A stretch of 64,000 bases of DNA from NCBI GenBank assembly GCA_022563255.1, contig JADFNS010000008.1, positions 20,994 to 84,993 on the forward strand. Direction: 5' to 3'. The first letter of the stretch is position 1. The number at the start of each line of letters is the position of its first letter. Source of the stretch: Pseudomonadota bacterium (lineage in GTDB: Bacteria > Pseudomonadota > Gammaproteobacteria > Steroidobacterales > Woeseiaceae). Positions 9,600 to 19,001 of the stretch are shown one piece after another. The position numbers and the translations under genes are program-made. A model generated the notes under the pieces. The model saw only the letters and a list, made by a program, of their open reading frames with translations, made no database searches and was not told where the DNA came from.

Positions 9600-9631
9600 T
9601 AAAAAAGCCCGGGACGTATTCAGCCCGGGCT
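9600..9631 (-). terminator. Rho-independent terminator of the small secreted-protein gene
   Basis: AGCCCGGG (9606-9613) pairs with CCCGGGCT (9624-9631) around a 10-base loop. On the minus strand the hairpin is followed by a run of six T (9601-9606 complement). It sits 20 bases past the stop of the gene at 9652-9927 and in front of mfd, so it isolates mfd from read-through. Confidence 0.85.
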
Positions 9632-9651
9632 GTTTATCCTGGGTCGAACTT

Positions 9652-9927
9652 CTAGCGCTTCAGTACGGCGTGAATAACCTTGTCGTACTCGAAAAACACG
9701 ACAAAACCCTGGTATTCCCAGCGCGTGATCGGCGGCTCGCCAACCGGCGCATTGACCGACTTTGGCTGGCCGTATTTCGATTCAACGGTCGTCTGCGTCA
9801 TACCGCGAGTTGGACGTCCGTCTTCGAAGCCTGCGCTCACGCCGGCCATGGTCAAGGTCTCAGCATTCGCGATTCCGCCGCCAGCGAAAAGCAAAGCGAG
9901 AATGGTTGCGATTCGCACTTTCGTCAT
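9652..9927 (-). CDS. Small exported protein with BamE/OmlA-like fold signature, function unknown
   Basis: The 91-residue protein has a Sec signal peptide (MTKVRIATILALLFAGGGIANA) and a mature domain of about 69 residues: GMTQTTVESKYGQP, then ITRWEYQGFVVFFEYDKVIHAVLKR. The arrangement of a glycine-turn-helix, a YGQP loop and a W-Y beta hairpin resembles the small SmpA/OmlA (BamE) type domain, but there is no lipobox. A role at the envelope is inferred. The gene is monocistronic, with its own terminator downstream and lolC divergent upstream. The start ATG 9927 is preferred over a longer frame to 10014 because it begins the signal peptide. Confidence 0.7.
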   Translation of the reverse strand: MTKVRIATILALLFAGGGIANAETLTMAGVSAGFEDGRPTRGMTQTTVESKYGQPKSVNAPVGEPPITRWEYQGFVVFFEYDKVIHAVLKR

Positions 9928-10057
9928 CGGACCTACTCCCTTTGTGATGCTGGAACTATAGCACTGCTGGCCGCCCTGCAAACTGCGAACTGCGTCACAA
10001 GTTGCAGGCGCCATTTCGCACCCAGAGAAGTCGATGAATGTGGTTTAATGCCAGCCG

Positions 10058-11302
10058 ATGTTAAATCCTGTTGAACTCTTTGTTGGGCTGCGCTATCTCA
10101 GAGCCAGGCGGCGCACGCGCTTCGTGTCTTTTATCACGCTGATTTCCCTGCTTGGGATATCGCTTGGCGTCGCTGCATTGATTGTAATCCTGTCCGTAAT
10201 GAACGGTTTTGAAGGCGAGTTGCGCAGTCGTTTGCTCAGTATGACGGCGCATGGGTCGGTTGCCGGGCACAATGGAGTGACCCGGGACTGGGAAGCGCTG
10301 GTCGATGAGGTTCGGGCAGAACCCGGCGTCAAGGCGGCGGCGCCGTTCATTCAGATGGAGGGGATGATTCGGTCGGGCAGGGAACTGTTTGCCGTCGTGG
10401 TGCACGGTGTCGATCCGGCTTACGAGCGCGAACTGTCCGGCGAAATGATCAACATGATCGAGGGCAGTCTCGAAGTTTTGCAACCGGGCGAGCGCAGCAT
10501 CATCCTGGGCCGCATGCTGGCCTTTGATCTGGGCGCAAGGATTGGCGACAGCGTGGTGTTGCTCGTGCCGAGGCCCGTCGGTGACGGCACGCTGGAAGCG
10601 GTGCTGGAACGTTTCGTATTGCGAGGCGTTTTCGAGGCTGGCGTGCAGGATCACGACAGCGTGCTGGCGCTGGCCCATGCCGACGACGTGGCGGTAATAC
10701 TGGATCGAGGGGATGCGGTGAGCTCGGTTCGTTTTCGCGCCGAGGATGTTATGGCTGCTCCAATGATCGCTCGCGCACTGCAGGCGCGGCTGGGCGACGA
10801 ATTCGTGACGAGCGACTGGACGATCGAGAACGGCAGCTACTTCCGGGCGATCAGGCTCGAAAAAATGATGATGTCGCTGATTCTGTCGCTCATCATCGGT
10901 GTTGCCGCATTCAATATAGTCGCCAGCCTGGTGATGGTCGTGACCGACAAGACGACGGACATCGCGGTGCTGCGCACGCTGGGCATGGCTCCGCAGGGGG
11001 TCGTTAAAATTTTCTTCGTGCAAGGAGCGATCATCGGTTGGGCAGGTGTCGCCATTGGCGTTGCGCTCGGCGTTATTCTCGCCATCAATGTTCCGACGAT
11101 CGTGCCCATATTGGAACAGACTCTCGGCTTCCAGATTATGCCCGGCGACGTTTATTACGTGACTCAAATTCCGTCGGAGCTCGAGTTGCGGGATGTGTTG
11201 GTCATCGCGATCGCTGCTTTCGTCCTGACCTCACTGGCCACGCTCTATCCGGCGCGGCGAGCCGCGCTCGTCAATCCGGCCGCCGCGTTGCGTTACGAGT
11301 AG
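10058..11302 (+). CDS. lolC: LolC, lipoprotein-releasing ABC permease subunit
   Basis: LolC pairs with LolE and the ATPase LolD to extract outer-membrane lipoproteins from the inner membrane and hand them to LolA. The 414-residue protein shows one N-terminal membrane segment (about 22-45, FITLISLLGISLGVAALIVILSVMNGF), a large periplasmic domain, and three C-terminal membrane segments (about 270-300, 325-350, 375-400). MNGFEGELRSRLL is the family hallmark after the first helix. It is followed 6 bases later by lolE, to which it is clearly homologous. LolC is chosen over LolE by its position as first gene and by its MLNPVELFVGLRYLRARR start. Confidence 0.92.
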   Translation: MLNPVELFVGLRYLRARRRTRFVSFITLISLLGISLGVAALIVILSVMNGFEGELRSRLLSMTAHGSVAGHNGVTRDWEALVDEVRAEPGVKAAAPFIQMEGMIRSGRELFAVVVHGVDPAYERELSGEMINMIEGSLEVLQPGERSIILGRMLAFDLGARIGDSVVLLVPRPVGDGTLEAVLERFVLRGVFEAGVQDHDSVLALAHADDVAVILDRGDAVSSVRFRAEDVMAAPMIARALQARLGDEFVTSDWTIENGSYFRAIRLEKMMMSLILSLIIGVAAFNIVASLVMVVTDKTTDIAVLRTLGMAPQGVVKIFFVQGAIIGWAGVAIGVALGVILAINVPTIVPILEQTLGFQIMPGDVYYVTQIPSELELRDVLVIAIAAFVLTSLATLYPARRAALVNPAAALRYE

Positions 11303-11308
11303 CTCGAG

Positions 11309-12556
11309 ATGGGTTGGAATTTCGAATTCTGGGTTGGTAGCCGCTACGTGCGTTCGCGCAGCGACAATAGTTTTGTGTCCCTGATATCGGCTATTTCCAT
11401 GCTGGGTATTGCGATAGCCGTCACTGTGTTGATCGTCGTCATGTCGGTCGTGAACGGTTTCGAGAGGGAACTCAAAGACCGGTTGTTGGCGATGACGGCG
11501 CACGCAACCATCGAAGATGTGAGCGGCGAGCTTCTGGAGGCCGAAGCACTGATCGATACGGCGCTCCGGAATCCGCGGGTCCTCGCGGCGGCGCCCTATA
11601 TCGACGGTCAGGCGCTGCTCGTCTTCGAAATGCAAATCAGCGGCGTTGAGCTGCGCGGCATCGACCCACAGCTGGAAAATGAAGTCTCCGGTATCGCTAG
11701 CGTCATGCAGGAAGGAGCGCTGACCGATCTGGCTGCGGGGGAGTTCAATATTGTGCTTGGACAGGAGCTGGCGAAAACCCTGCAGGTCGGAATTTCAGAC
11801 AAGGTAACCGTGACGCTGGCACAAGGCAGGGTTACGCCGGCCGGCGTTTTGCCCAGGATGAAGCGTTTTACTGTCAGCGGAATTTACCGCGTCGGCATGT
11901 ATGAATTTGATCGGCGCCTGGCGTTTATCAATATCGGTGATGCCCAGAAACTGTATCGCAAAGCCGGCTCGGTTACCGGAGTACGTCTTGCAGTCAGCGA
12001 TATCTACAAAGCGTCTGAAATCGTCCGCGAAGTTGCACTGGAGAACGGAAAACTGGTGCTGGTCGATGACTGGACGCGCCGCCATGTCAATTTCTTTCGC
12101 TCGATCCAGATTACGAAGTCGATATTGTTCGTCATTCTCCTGATGGTCATCGGGGTCGCGGCGTTCAACATTGTTTCCACGCTGGTTATGGTCGTTAAGG
12201 ACAAGCAGTCCGATATTGCGATTTTGAGAACCGTGGGCGCGCGACCGATGAGCATCCTCAAAATATTCATCGTGCAGGGGAGCATTGTCGGCATCATCGG
12301 AACGCTGTCGGGCGTGGCGCTGGGAATGTTGCTGGCGTTAAACCTCGAAGCGATCATTGGATTTTTCGAGTCGGCATTCGGTATCAAGTTCCTCGCCGCC
12401 GACGTTTATTTCATCAGCGATCTACCCTCCGATCTGCACTACGGCGATGTATTGCGCATCGCCGGTATCGCATTGTTGCTCGCTTTGGTTTCCACTGTTT
12501 ATCCTGCCTGGATTGCCGCAAAAACGGCGCCGGCTGAGGCCCTGAGATATGACTGA
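11309..12556 (+). CDS. lolE: LolE, lipoprotein-releasing ABC permease subunit
   Basis: Second permease of the LolCDE complex. The 415-residue protein has the same architecture as LolC: first membrane segment at about 22-48 (FVSLISAISMLGIAIAVTVLIVVMSVVNGF), a periplasmic domain, and three C-terminal helices. In E. coli, LolE binds the incoming lipoprotein and LolC contacts LolA. The order here is lolC-lolE-lolD, whereas E. coli has lolC-lolD-lolE. Its last 8 bases overlap lolD, so translation is probably coupled. No missing segment is seen. Confidence 0.9.
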   Translation: MGWNFEFWVGSRYVRSRSDNSFVSLISAISMLGIAIAVTVLIVVMSVVNGFERELKDRLLAMTAHATIEDVSGELLEAEALIDTALRNPRVLAAAPYIDGQALLVFEMQISGVELRGIDPQLENEVSGIASVMQEGALTDLAAGEFNIVLGQELAKTLQVGISDKVTVTLAQGRVTPAGVLPRMKRFTVSGIYRVGMYEFDRRLAFINIGDAQKLYRKAGSVTGVRLAVSDIYKASEIVREVALENGKLVLVDDWTRRHVNFFRSIQITKSILFVILLMVIGVAAFNIVSTLVMVVKDKQSDIAILRTVGARPMSILKIFIVQGSIVGIIGTLSGVALGMLLALNLEAIIGFFESAFGIKFLAADVYFISDLPSDLHYGDVLRIAGIALLLALVSTVYPAWIAAKTAPAEALRYD

Positions 12557-13232
12557 TCCCGTTCTTGAATGCCGTGGCGTCGTAAGACGATTCAACGAAG
12601 GCGCATCGACGCTGGAGGTTTTGCACGGTATTGACCTCGCAGTGCAGCGCGCCGAGCGCGTCGCGATCATTGGCACGTCCGGATCGGGCAAGACGACGTT
12701 GCTGCAAATCATGGGCGGTCTTGATAGTCCGGACGAGGGTGAGGTTTTCATCAACGGCACGGCTATGCACGGCGCGGATGAGTCGGTGAAGGGCGACCTG
12801 CGAAATCGGTACATTGGCTTTGTTTACCAGTTTCATCATCTGCTGCCTGAATTCACGGCCGAAGAGAATGTCGCGCTGCCACTGATGATCCGGCGTGAAT
12901 CACGAACTGTGGCGATCGATGCTGCGCGCGAATTGCTCAAACGTGTCGGACTGGGCGAGCGCCTGCATCACAAGCCCGGCGAATTATCGGGTGGTGAGCG
13001 TCAGCGTGCCGCTGTCGCCAGGGCGTTGATTACCCGCCCGCCGCTCGTGCTTGCCGATGAGCCCACTGGCAATCTTGACTCAGGCAATGGCGCGCACGTA
13101 CTGGATCTGATGCTTGAACTGAACGAGGAGCTGCAGACGAGCCTGGTTATCGTGACTCACGACCAGTGTGTTGCGTCGCGCATGGACCGCATACTCGTTC
13201 TCGAAGATGGCGCCTTACGACCGCAGGATTAG
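12549..13232 (+). CDS. lolD: LolD, lipoprotein-releasing ABC ATPase
   Basis: The ATPase that powers LolCE. The 227-residue nucleotide-binding domain shows Walker A GTSGSGKTT (42-50), Q-loop Gln94 in VYQFHHLLPEFTAEENV, signature LSGGERQR (146-153) and Walker B LADEPTG (168-174). VYQFHHLLPEF is typical of the MacB/LolD subfamily. It overlaps lolE by 8 bases and ends overlapping the convergent DUF2062 gene by 4 bases. The periplasmic acceptor lolA lies elsewhere in the window (52908). Confidence 0.95.
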   Translation: MTDPVLECRGVVRRFNEGASTLEVLHGIDLAVQRAERVAIIGTSGSGKTTLLQIMGGLDSPDEGEVFINGTAMHGADESVKGDLRNRYIGFVYQFHHLLPEFTAEENVALPLMIRRESRTVAIDAARELLKRVGLGERLHHKPGELSGGERQRAAVARALITRPPLVLADEPTGNLDSGNGAHVLDLMLELNEELQTSLVIVTHDQCVASRMDRILVLEDGALRPQD

Positions 13233-13756
13233 TCCTGCCGGTCGCGGCGCTGGTTGCGCTTGCGGGTCTTGTAGTCGGAAATCGATCCACGCCAGAGCAG
13301 ATCGAGGACCACATAACCGACCAGCGCGACGACGGCGCCGACGATGACGCAGCCGAGCAGCATCGGTTGCCAGATAGTGACAAATGTGTGCGTGACCCAT
13401 TCCCATGACAGCTCCAGCTCAAACTCCCGCAGCGGTGTGTCCAGCAGACTGCGCCCCAGACGATACGCGAAGTAGTACGTCGGTCCCATCGTCAACGGGT
13501 TGTTAGCCCAGGTTGCCAGCGCGGCTACCGGAATATTCACTCGAAATGCCAGCGCCAGCAGCGCGCTCATCAGCATGTGACCGGGGAAAGGCAAAATAGA
13601 GATAAACAGGCCCAGCGCGAAAGCCGGGACGACGGTGCGCCGTCGGATTCCCCACAAGCGGTGATCGTGCAGCATATGCCGGAACGGCGCCATGAACCAA
13701 AGTTCGCTGAGATGCTGGCGTTTGAACGCAAACTTCCTGAAAAAGCGCCTTGGCAT
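13229..13756 (-). CDS. DUF2062 family inner-membrane protein
   Basis: This 175-residue protein carries the DUF2062 signature: a basic N-terminus (MPRRFFRKFAFKRQHL), then PAFALGLFISILPFPGHMLMSALLALAFRVNIPVA with two membrane segments, ATWANNPLTMGPTYYFAYRLGR, and a C-terminal helix (about 140-165). Members are small inner-membrane proteins of unknown biochemical function, often found near lol and comEC genes in Pseudomonas-type genomes, as here. It is convergent with lolD and divergent from comEC with only about 20 bases between start codons. No function is proposed. Confidence 0.85.
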   Translation of the reverse strand: MPRRFFRKFAFKRQHLSELWFMAPFRHMLHDHRLWGIRRRTVVPAFALGLFISILPFPGHMLMSALLALAFRVNIPVAALATWANNPLTMGPTYYFAYRLGRSLLDTPLREFELELSWEWVTHTFVTIWQPMLLGCVIVGAVVALVGYVVLDLLWRGSISDYKTRKRNQRRDRQD

Positions 13757-13776
13757 TGTGCTGCAGTCCGGTTTAC

Positions 13777-16104
13777 ATGATGGGTGCCGACGTGCTGTCG
13801 ATCATGTTTCGTGCCAGCGTACTAGTGCTCGCGGGCGGTCTCGCGGCGCAGCATAGCAGGGTTCCGTTAAGCCCGGAGCAGAGCTTGCTGCTCTTCGCTG
13901 TGCTTGCGTGTTTACTGTTAATTCGCCGCGTTCGCGGCGTCGGATTCGTGTTGCTCGGGTTCGCGCTTTTCATGCAAGCGGGGACCGTCATCGTCGACGC
14001 CCGGCTGGCGCCGAAGTTTGCGGGTGACAGCATGCTCACCCGGGTGCGAATCGTCGATTTTCCCAGGTTCGGCGGCGTTTCGGTCACGATGATCGTTACG
14101 CCGATCGACGATGCGCGCATGCCGGCCCGGTCGCGCGTGAGTTGGTATGAGCCGCCCAAAATGCCCGTTATCGGCGATGTGTGGGAGCTGGAGCTGCGGC
14201 TGCGACGGCCCCGGGGCTATAGCAATCCGGGCGCATTCGATCTGGAAGCGTGGATGTTTCGCGAGAAGATTCACGCTGCCGGTTACGTCGTCAACGGCAA
14301 GCGTAATCGTCTGCTCGAATCTGGAGTGCTGTCCGGGAGGGATGAATTTCGCCTCGATTTCGTGTCGCGGGCACAAAATGCCAGTCGCAATCGTGACGCA
14401 GCGGCGGTGCTTGCGGCGATAGGGGTCGGTGCCCGGCATTTATTGACCCGCGACCAATGGAAGCGGTACGCGGCGACCGGGACCAGCCACCTGATGGCGA
14501 TCTCAGGCCTGCATATTGGCCTCGCGGCAGCGGCGGCGTTCGCGTTTACGGCGTTTTTGTCGGGTGGCCTGCGCCTGCCCGGAAATCATCTCGACCACGC
14601 CATCGTCGGTGGCGTCGTGCTGGCCGTAATGTACGCGTTTGTCTCCGGATTTGGCGTGCCTGCCCGGCGTGCAACGATCATGCTCGGCATCGCGGCGCTG
14701 GCGTTTCTTTGCCGTCGGCGGGCCGATCCGGTGCGCATAGTGGCGCAGGCCGCCTTGGGTGTTTTCCTGTTTGATCCGGTCGCGATCATGGCGCCGGGTT
14801 TCAATTTGTCGTTCGCGGCGGTCATCGTGCTGTTGTGGCTGGCGCGCCGATATTGGCGACCGCTCGCAGGCCAGCGCTGCTTTGCGAAGCTGGTCGGCGT
14901 TGGTCGCCAGTTGTGCGTGATGCAGGGCATGTTATTGCTGGGACTCATGCCGTTGACGATCATGAATTTTCAACGCATCGCTTTTCTTGCGCCGGTCGTC
15001 AATCTGCTCACGGTGCCGATATTCAGTTTAATTACTGTGCCAACGGTGTTGGCGAGCATACTGTCGCGCGATATTCTCACAACAGCAAGCGCTGCCATGT
15101 TGCGCTTTTCTGCGCTGAGCGTCAGCGGTATCGAGGCCATCATTCGTGCGTTCGCGGCGCTGCCGATGGCGGATGTCACGATCGCCGAGATCAGTGCTAC
15201 GGGATGGTGCGTTGTGTTCCTTCCGGCGCTCTGGGTCGTGTTGCCGCGTGGCTGGCCCGGACGCTGGGTCGCGGTATTGGCGGTATTCGCGATCGTGCTG
15301 CACAGACCAGCGACACCCATGCGATCGTGCTTCGATGCGCACATACTCGATGTCGGTCAGGGGCTGGCGGTCGTCGTGCAGACAGCCGGGCATACGCTGG
15401 TCTTCGATACTGGCGCCTCCTATCGCGGCGGCGGCAGTGTTGCGGAACAGGTCGTGCTGCCGTTTCTTCGCCACAAGGGCATCGATACTATCGACTGGCT
15501 TGTGGTTTCGCACGCGGACAACGATCATGCTGGCGGCGTTTCTGCGCTTGCGAGCCAGCTGCGTATCGGCCGCACATTTGCGGGGGAGCCGATACCGGGC
15601 ACGGAACTGGAAATCACAGACTGCGCTGCCGGACAGTCGTGGCGTGCCGACGCTGTCGAGTTTCGTTTCTTGCATCCGCCGCCCGATGTCCGTGGCCGCG
15701 GCAATAACGCATCCTGTGTGCTCGCGGTCATTGCCGGTGAGCACCGCCTGCTCCTGACGGGCGACATCGAAGCAAGAGCGGAGCGACGACTCCTTGTGGA
15801 CGGCAGGTTGCAGCCAGCGGACGTCGTGCTCATCCCGCATCACGGCAGTTTGACTTCGTCCACCCGGGCCTTTGTCGACCGGCTGCGGCCAGGGCTGGCG
15901 ATCGCGGCGGCGGGCTACGGCAATCGCTGGGGATTCCCGAAAGAGCGGGTCACGAAGCGCTGGGAGGATGCCGGAGCGCAGGTTCTCAATACCGCGACAT
16001 CCGGGGCGATCAGTCTGCGAGTGTGCGCTGCGCAGGGGGTTAGCCAGCTGCGTGAGCAGCGCAGGCGGGCGTATCGATTCTGGCGGGATCCGGCGGATCT
16101 GTAA
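13777..16104 (+). CDS. comEC: ComEC/Rec2 competence DNA-uptake channel
   Basis: ComEC carries transforming single-stranded DNA across the inner membrane. The 775-residue protein has N-terminal membrane helices, the DUF4131 region (residues about 60-190), a Competence domain rich in membrane segments (about 230-500, beginning near GVGARHLLTRDQW and SHLMAISGLHIGLAA), and a C-terminal metallo-beta-lactamase domain. That domain shows LDVGQG (524-529), HADNDHAGG (579-587) and HHGS (688-691), so the nuclease-like site is intact. The frame is open to a TTG at 13750; ATG 13777 or 13780 is more likely. Having the gene does not prove natural competence. Confidence 0.93.
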   Translation: MMGADVLSIMFRASVLVLAGGLAAQHSRVPLSPEQSLLLFAVLACLLLIRRVRGVGFVLLGFALFMQAGTVIVDARLAPKFAGDSMLTRVRIVDFPRFGGVSVTMIVTPIDDARMPARSRVSWYEPPKMPVIGDVWELELRLRRPRGYSNPGAFDLEAWMFREKIHAAGYVVNGKRNRLLESGVLSGRDEFRLDFVSRAQNASRNRDAAAVLAAIGVGARHLLTRDQWKRYAATGTSHLMAISGLHIGLAAAAAFAFTAFLSGGLRLPGNHLDHAIVGGVVLAVMYAFVSGFGVPARRATIMLGIAALAFLCRRRADPVRIVAQAALGVFLFDPVAIMAPGFNLSFAAVIVLLWLARRYWRPLAGQRCFAKLVGVGRQLCVMQGMLLLGLMPLTIMNFQRIAFLAPVVNLLTVPIFSLITVPTVLASILSRDILTTASAAMLRFSALSVSGIEAIIRAFAALPMADVTIAEISATGWCVVFLPALWVVLPRGWPGRWVAVLAVFAIVLHRPATPMRSCFDAHILDVGQGLAVVVQTAGHTLVFDTGASYRGGGSVAEQVVLPFLRHKGIDTIDWLVVSHADNDHAGGVSALASQLRIGRTFAGEPIPGTELEITDCAAGQSWRADAVEFRFLHPPPDVRGRGNNASCVLAVIAGEHRLLLTGDIEARAERRLLVDGRLQPADVVLIPHHGSLTSSTRAFVDRLRPGLAIAAAGYGNRWGFPKERVTKRWEDAGAQVLNTATSGAISLRVCAAQGVSQLREQRRRAYRFWRDPADL

Positions 16105-16184
16105 ACACGAAAAAGCACGGCTTTCGGCGAGAATTCTAAAGCCCTACACTGTATATTTCCATTTTCCTCTACGTTCAGGTTGTT

Positions 16185-16799
16185 ATGGTTGAGATCGTAA
16201 AATCCGGCGGCTGGCTAATGTTGCCCATCATCCTGTGTGCGATCATCGCGATGGGAGTTATTCTCGAGCGATATTGGACGCTGCAACAGACCCGGGTACT
16301 GCCGGAAGACCTGACCAGCAAGGTCTGGGGATGGGTCAAGAAAGACCAGCTCGATCAAAAGCAGATCCAGACCCTGCACCAGGGGTCGGCGCTTGGGCAG
16401 ATTCTTGCCGCTGGTCTGGTCAACAGGGATCGTGAACGGGTTGTCCTGAAAGACGCGATCGAAGACACGGGCCGTCATGTGGTGCACGAACTCGAACGCT
16501 ATCTTGAGATGCTGGGCACGGTCGCCGCGATTTCGCCGCTACTCGGGCTCCTGGGTACCGTCATCGGCATGGTCAAGGTATTTGCGGCGATTACGACCCA
16601 CGGTGTGGGCAATCCGACGGTGCTCGCCGGAGGCATAGCGGAAGCGCTGATCACGACGGCCGCAGGACTGACGGTCGCGATTCCGGCGCTGATTGGCTAT
16701 CGCTATTTCCGCACGCGCGTGGATACGCTGGTTATCGAGATGGAAAAAGAGGCCATCAAGCTGGTCGAAGCGCTGCACCGGCGCAGCGAGAAAGGCTAG
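16185..16799 (+). CDS. exbB: ExbB/TolQ-family proton channel
   Basis: This is a 204-residue inner-membrane protein of the MotA/TolQ/ExbB family that, with ExbD, turns proton flow into work on a TonB-like or Tol-like partner. Three membrane segments are visible: about 10-30, 110-140 (ISPLLGLLGTVIGMVKVF, the family hallmark) and 150-175 (ALITTAAGLTVAIPALIGY). It is 4 bases upstream of exbD. The pair sits between comEC and msbA-lpxK, a position conserved in Pseudomonas-type genomes. No tonB gene is adjacent, so the energised partner is unknown. Confidence 0.9.
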   Translation: MVEIVKSGGWLMLPIILCAIIAMGVILERYWTLQQTRVLPEDLTSKVWGWVKKDQLDQKQIQTLHQGSALGQILAAGLVNRDRERVVLKDAIEDTGRHVVHELERYLEMLGTVAAISPLLGLLGTVIGMVKVFAAITTHGVGNPTVLAGGIAEALITTAAGLTVAIPALIGYRYFRTRVDTLVIEMEKEAIKLVEALHRRSEKG

Positions 16800-16803
16800 G
16801 CCG

Positions 16804-17226
16804 ATGAAGTTAAGCCTGCGACCGAGGACGGAGCCGGAAGTGAACATGACTTCGTTGATCGACGTCGTTTTTCTGTTGCTGATTTTTTTCATGGTATCGA
16901 CGACTTTTGTCAAGCAGTCACAGATTAATATCCGTTTGCCGCAGGCAGACAGTTCCAGGGTTGTTCCTGAGTTGCCGGACCAGATCGATATCATGATCAC
17001 GGAAAAAGGGACGTTTCTGGTCAACGGCCGGGAACTCATCAACAATCGCCCGGAAACGATTCGCAACGCACTGCAACAAGTGGCGGCGGGTCGCAGCAAA
17101 CTACCTCTGACGATCAGTGCGGACGCGAACGCGAAACATCAGCATGTTGTCACGGCGATGGACGTCGCCGGACGTCTGGGGTTTACGCAGATCAGTATCG
17201 CGACGGTCAATGATCCAGCCGAGTAA
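16804..17226 (+). CDS. exbD: ExbD/TolR-family protein
   Basis: Partner of ExbB. The 140-residue protein has a short cytoplasmic N-terminus, one membrane helix (about 17-38, SLIDVVFLLLIFFMVSTTF) containing Asp20, the conserved proton-carrying aspartate, and a periplasmic domain. ATG 16804 is chosen although the frame is open to 16693, because MKLSLRPR.EPEVNMTSLIDVVF is the standard ExbD start and it lies 4 bases after exbB. The gene is followed within 20 bases by msbA, suggesting one operon. Confidence 0.92.
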   Translation: MKLSLRPRTEPEVNMTSLIDVVFLLLIFFMVSTTFVKQSQINIRLPQADSSRVVPELPDQIDIMITEKGTFLVNGRELINNRPETIRNALQQVAAGRSKLPLTISADANAKHQHVVTAMDVAGRLGFTQISIATVNDPAE

Positions 17227-17245
17227 TCTAAGAAATGTTGCTAAC

Positions 17246-18997
17246 GTGAAAGAGCGCATCGACCTCGAAATTCGAGTCGTCTACGGTCGCCTGTGGCACT
17301 ACGTAACGCCGCACAAACTGATCGGTTGCATTGCCGTTATTGGGATGGCGGCAACCGCCTTCATTGAGGCCGGGTTGGTTTTCCTGCTGCAGCCGTTGAT
17401 GGACGATGCGCTGGTTGCACAGAATTTGCAGACCGCGAGATGGATTCCTTTCGCATTCATGGCCATATTCGTGTTGCGCGGCATCTCCGGTTTCGCCACC
17501 GAAGCGTCCCTGGGCTGGATCGGCAGGCGCGTTATCAGTGACCTGCGAATCGAGGTATTCGGCAAGTTTTTGACCTTGCCGGTCGGGTTTTTCGCCGCTC
17601 ATGCGGCGGGGCCGTTACTTTCCCGCATGACGTACAACGTCGAAATGGTCGCGGAGTCGGTCACGAGTGTCGTCACGATCGCAGTGCGCGACACATTAAC
17701 CGTTATTGCGGCTTTCGCCGTGATGCTTTATCAGAGTCCGATGCTGACGATTTTTGTCGCAGTGCTGTTTCCGATAGTTGCTCTGATCGTTCGACTGTTG
17801 GGCATCGCATTTCGTCGTTACAGCGCGCGCATTCAGGATTCCATTGGCGAGGTGACGCAGGTCACCGATGAAATTATTCGCGGCAACTGGGTGGTGAAGG
17901 CTTTTGGTGGTTACAAGTACGAGCGCGATCGTCTCGCGGAAGTTGACGACAGGAATCGCCGGCAAAATCTCAAATTGATTCGTGTCCGCTCGTTTGGAGT
18001 GGCGGTGACTCAAGTCGTGTTCGGCATCGGCATCGCACTCGTGATCTATATGGCAAGTCGACAGTCGATCGAAGGCGTACTTTCGCCCGGTCAGTTCATC
18101 TCGTTTTTTTCCGCAATGATGCTCATGCTGCAGCCGGTCAGGCGCATCACCAACGTCAATGCAACCTTGCAACGCGGCGTGGCAGCGGCGGACAGTTTGT
18201 TCATGATCATTGATGAAGACGACGAAGACGATTGCGGCAGCGTTGAGATCGACAAAGTCAAGGGCGACGTCCGTTTCGAGAACGTCACGTTTTCCTATGA
18301 CAAGGAAAATGCGCCGGTCATCGACGGAGTCAGCATCACGCTGGAAGCGGGCACGACGCTTGCGATCGTCGGGCAGTCAGGCAGCGGTAAATCGACGTTG
18401 GTCAGTTTATTGCCTAGATTCTATGAAATCGATGCGGGCGAGATCAGTATCGACGGCGTTTCGATTCGCGACTTTACGTTGGCAAGTCTGCGCAACAATA
18501 TCAGTCTTGTCAGTCAGGATGTCGTCTTGTTCAACGACACCATTCGGAATAATCTCGCCTACGGCCAGTTGCGTTCGCATTCTGAGGAAGAGTTGATGCG
18601 CGCGGCCGAAGCTGCGCACGTACTGGATTTCGTGAACGATCTGCCGAACGGTCTTGAAACCATGGTTGGCGACAGGGGGGTGCTGCTGTCAGGCGGACAG
18701 CGGCAACGAATCGCGATAGGCCGAGCGCTGTTAAAGAACGCGCCGGTGTTGATACTCGACGAAGCGACGTCTGCGCTGGATACGCGGTCGGAGCGTCGCA
18801 TCCAGGATGCGTTGAACGTGCTCATGAAAGACAGGACGACCCTGGTAATTGCTCATCGGCTGTCAACGGTTGAAAATGCGGATCGCATTATTGTTCTGGA
18901 CGCAGGCCGGATCGTTGAGTCTGGTACACACGCCGAGTTGCTGGATCAGGACGGCCATTACGCGGCGCTGTACCGCATGCAGTTCACGGCGGAGTGA
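17246..18997 (+). CDS. msbA: MsbA, lipid A-core flippase (ABC exporter)
   Basis: MsbA flips lipid A-core across the inner membrane. It is a half-transporter with six membrane helices (about 20-310) and a nucleotide-binding domain with Walker A GQSGSGKS (376-383), signature LSGGQRQR (481-488) and Walker B LILDEATSALD. The start is a judgement: GTG 17246 gives 583 residues, near the E. coli length, and places RLW at residues 15-17 as in E. coli MsbA. ATG 17210, overlapping exbD by 17 bases, would add 12 residues. lpxK begins 4 bases after the stop, which supports a lipid A role over another exporter. Confidence 0.92.
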   Translation: MKERIDLEIRVVYGRLWHYVTPHKLIGCIAVIGMAATAFIEAGLVFLLQPLMDDALVAQNLQTARWIPFAFMAIFVLRGISGFATEASLGWIGRRVISDLRIEVFGKFLTLPVGFFAAHAAGPLLSRMTYNVEMVAESVTSVVTIAVRDTLTVIAAFAVMLYQSPMLTIFVAVLFPIVALIVRLLGIAFRRYSARIQDSIGEVTQVTDEIIRGNWVVKAFGGYKYERDRLAEVDDRNRRQNLKLIRVRSFGVAVTQVVFGIGIALVIYMASRQSIEGVLSPGQFISFFSAMMLMLQPVRRITNVNATLQRGVAAADSLFMIIDEDDEDDCGSVEIDKVKGDVRFENVTFSYDKENAPVIDGVSITLEAGTTLAIVGQSGSGKSTLVSLLPRFYEIDAGEISIDGVSIRDFTLASLRNNISLVSQDVVLFNDTIRNNLAYGQLRSHSEEELMRAAEAAHVLDFVNDLPNGLETMVGDRGVLLSGGQRQRIAIGRALLKNAPVLILDEATSALDTRSERRIQDALNVLMKDRTTLVIAHRLSTVENADRIIVLDAGRIVESGTHAELLDQDGHYAALYRMQFTAE

Positions 18998-19001
18998 CGC
19001 A

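Noticed and set aside
10061-11167. 368-codon open frame opposite lolC
   Set aside because: Antisense to conserved lolC, His/Gln/Arg-rich and without any family motif, typical of a shadow frame.
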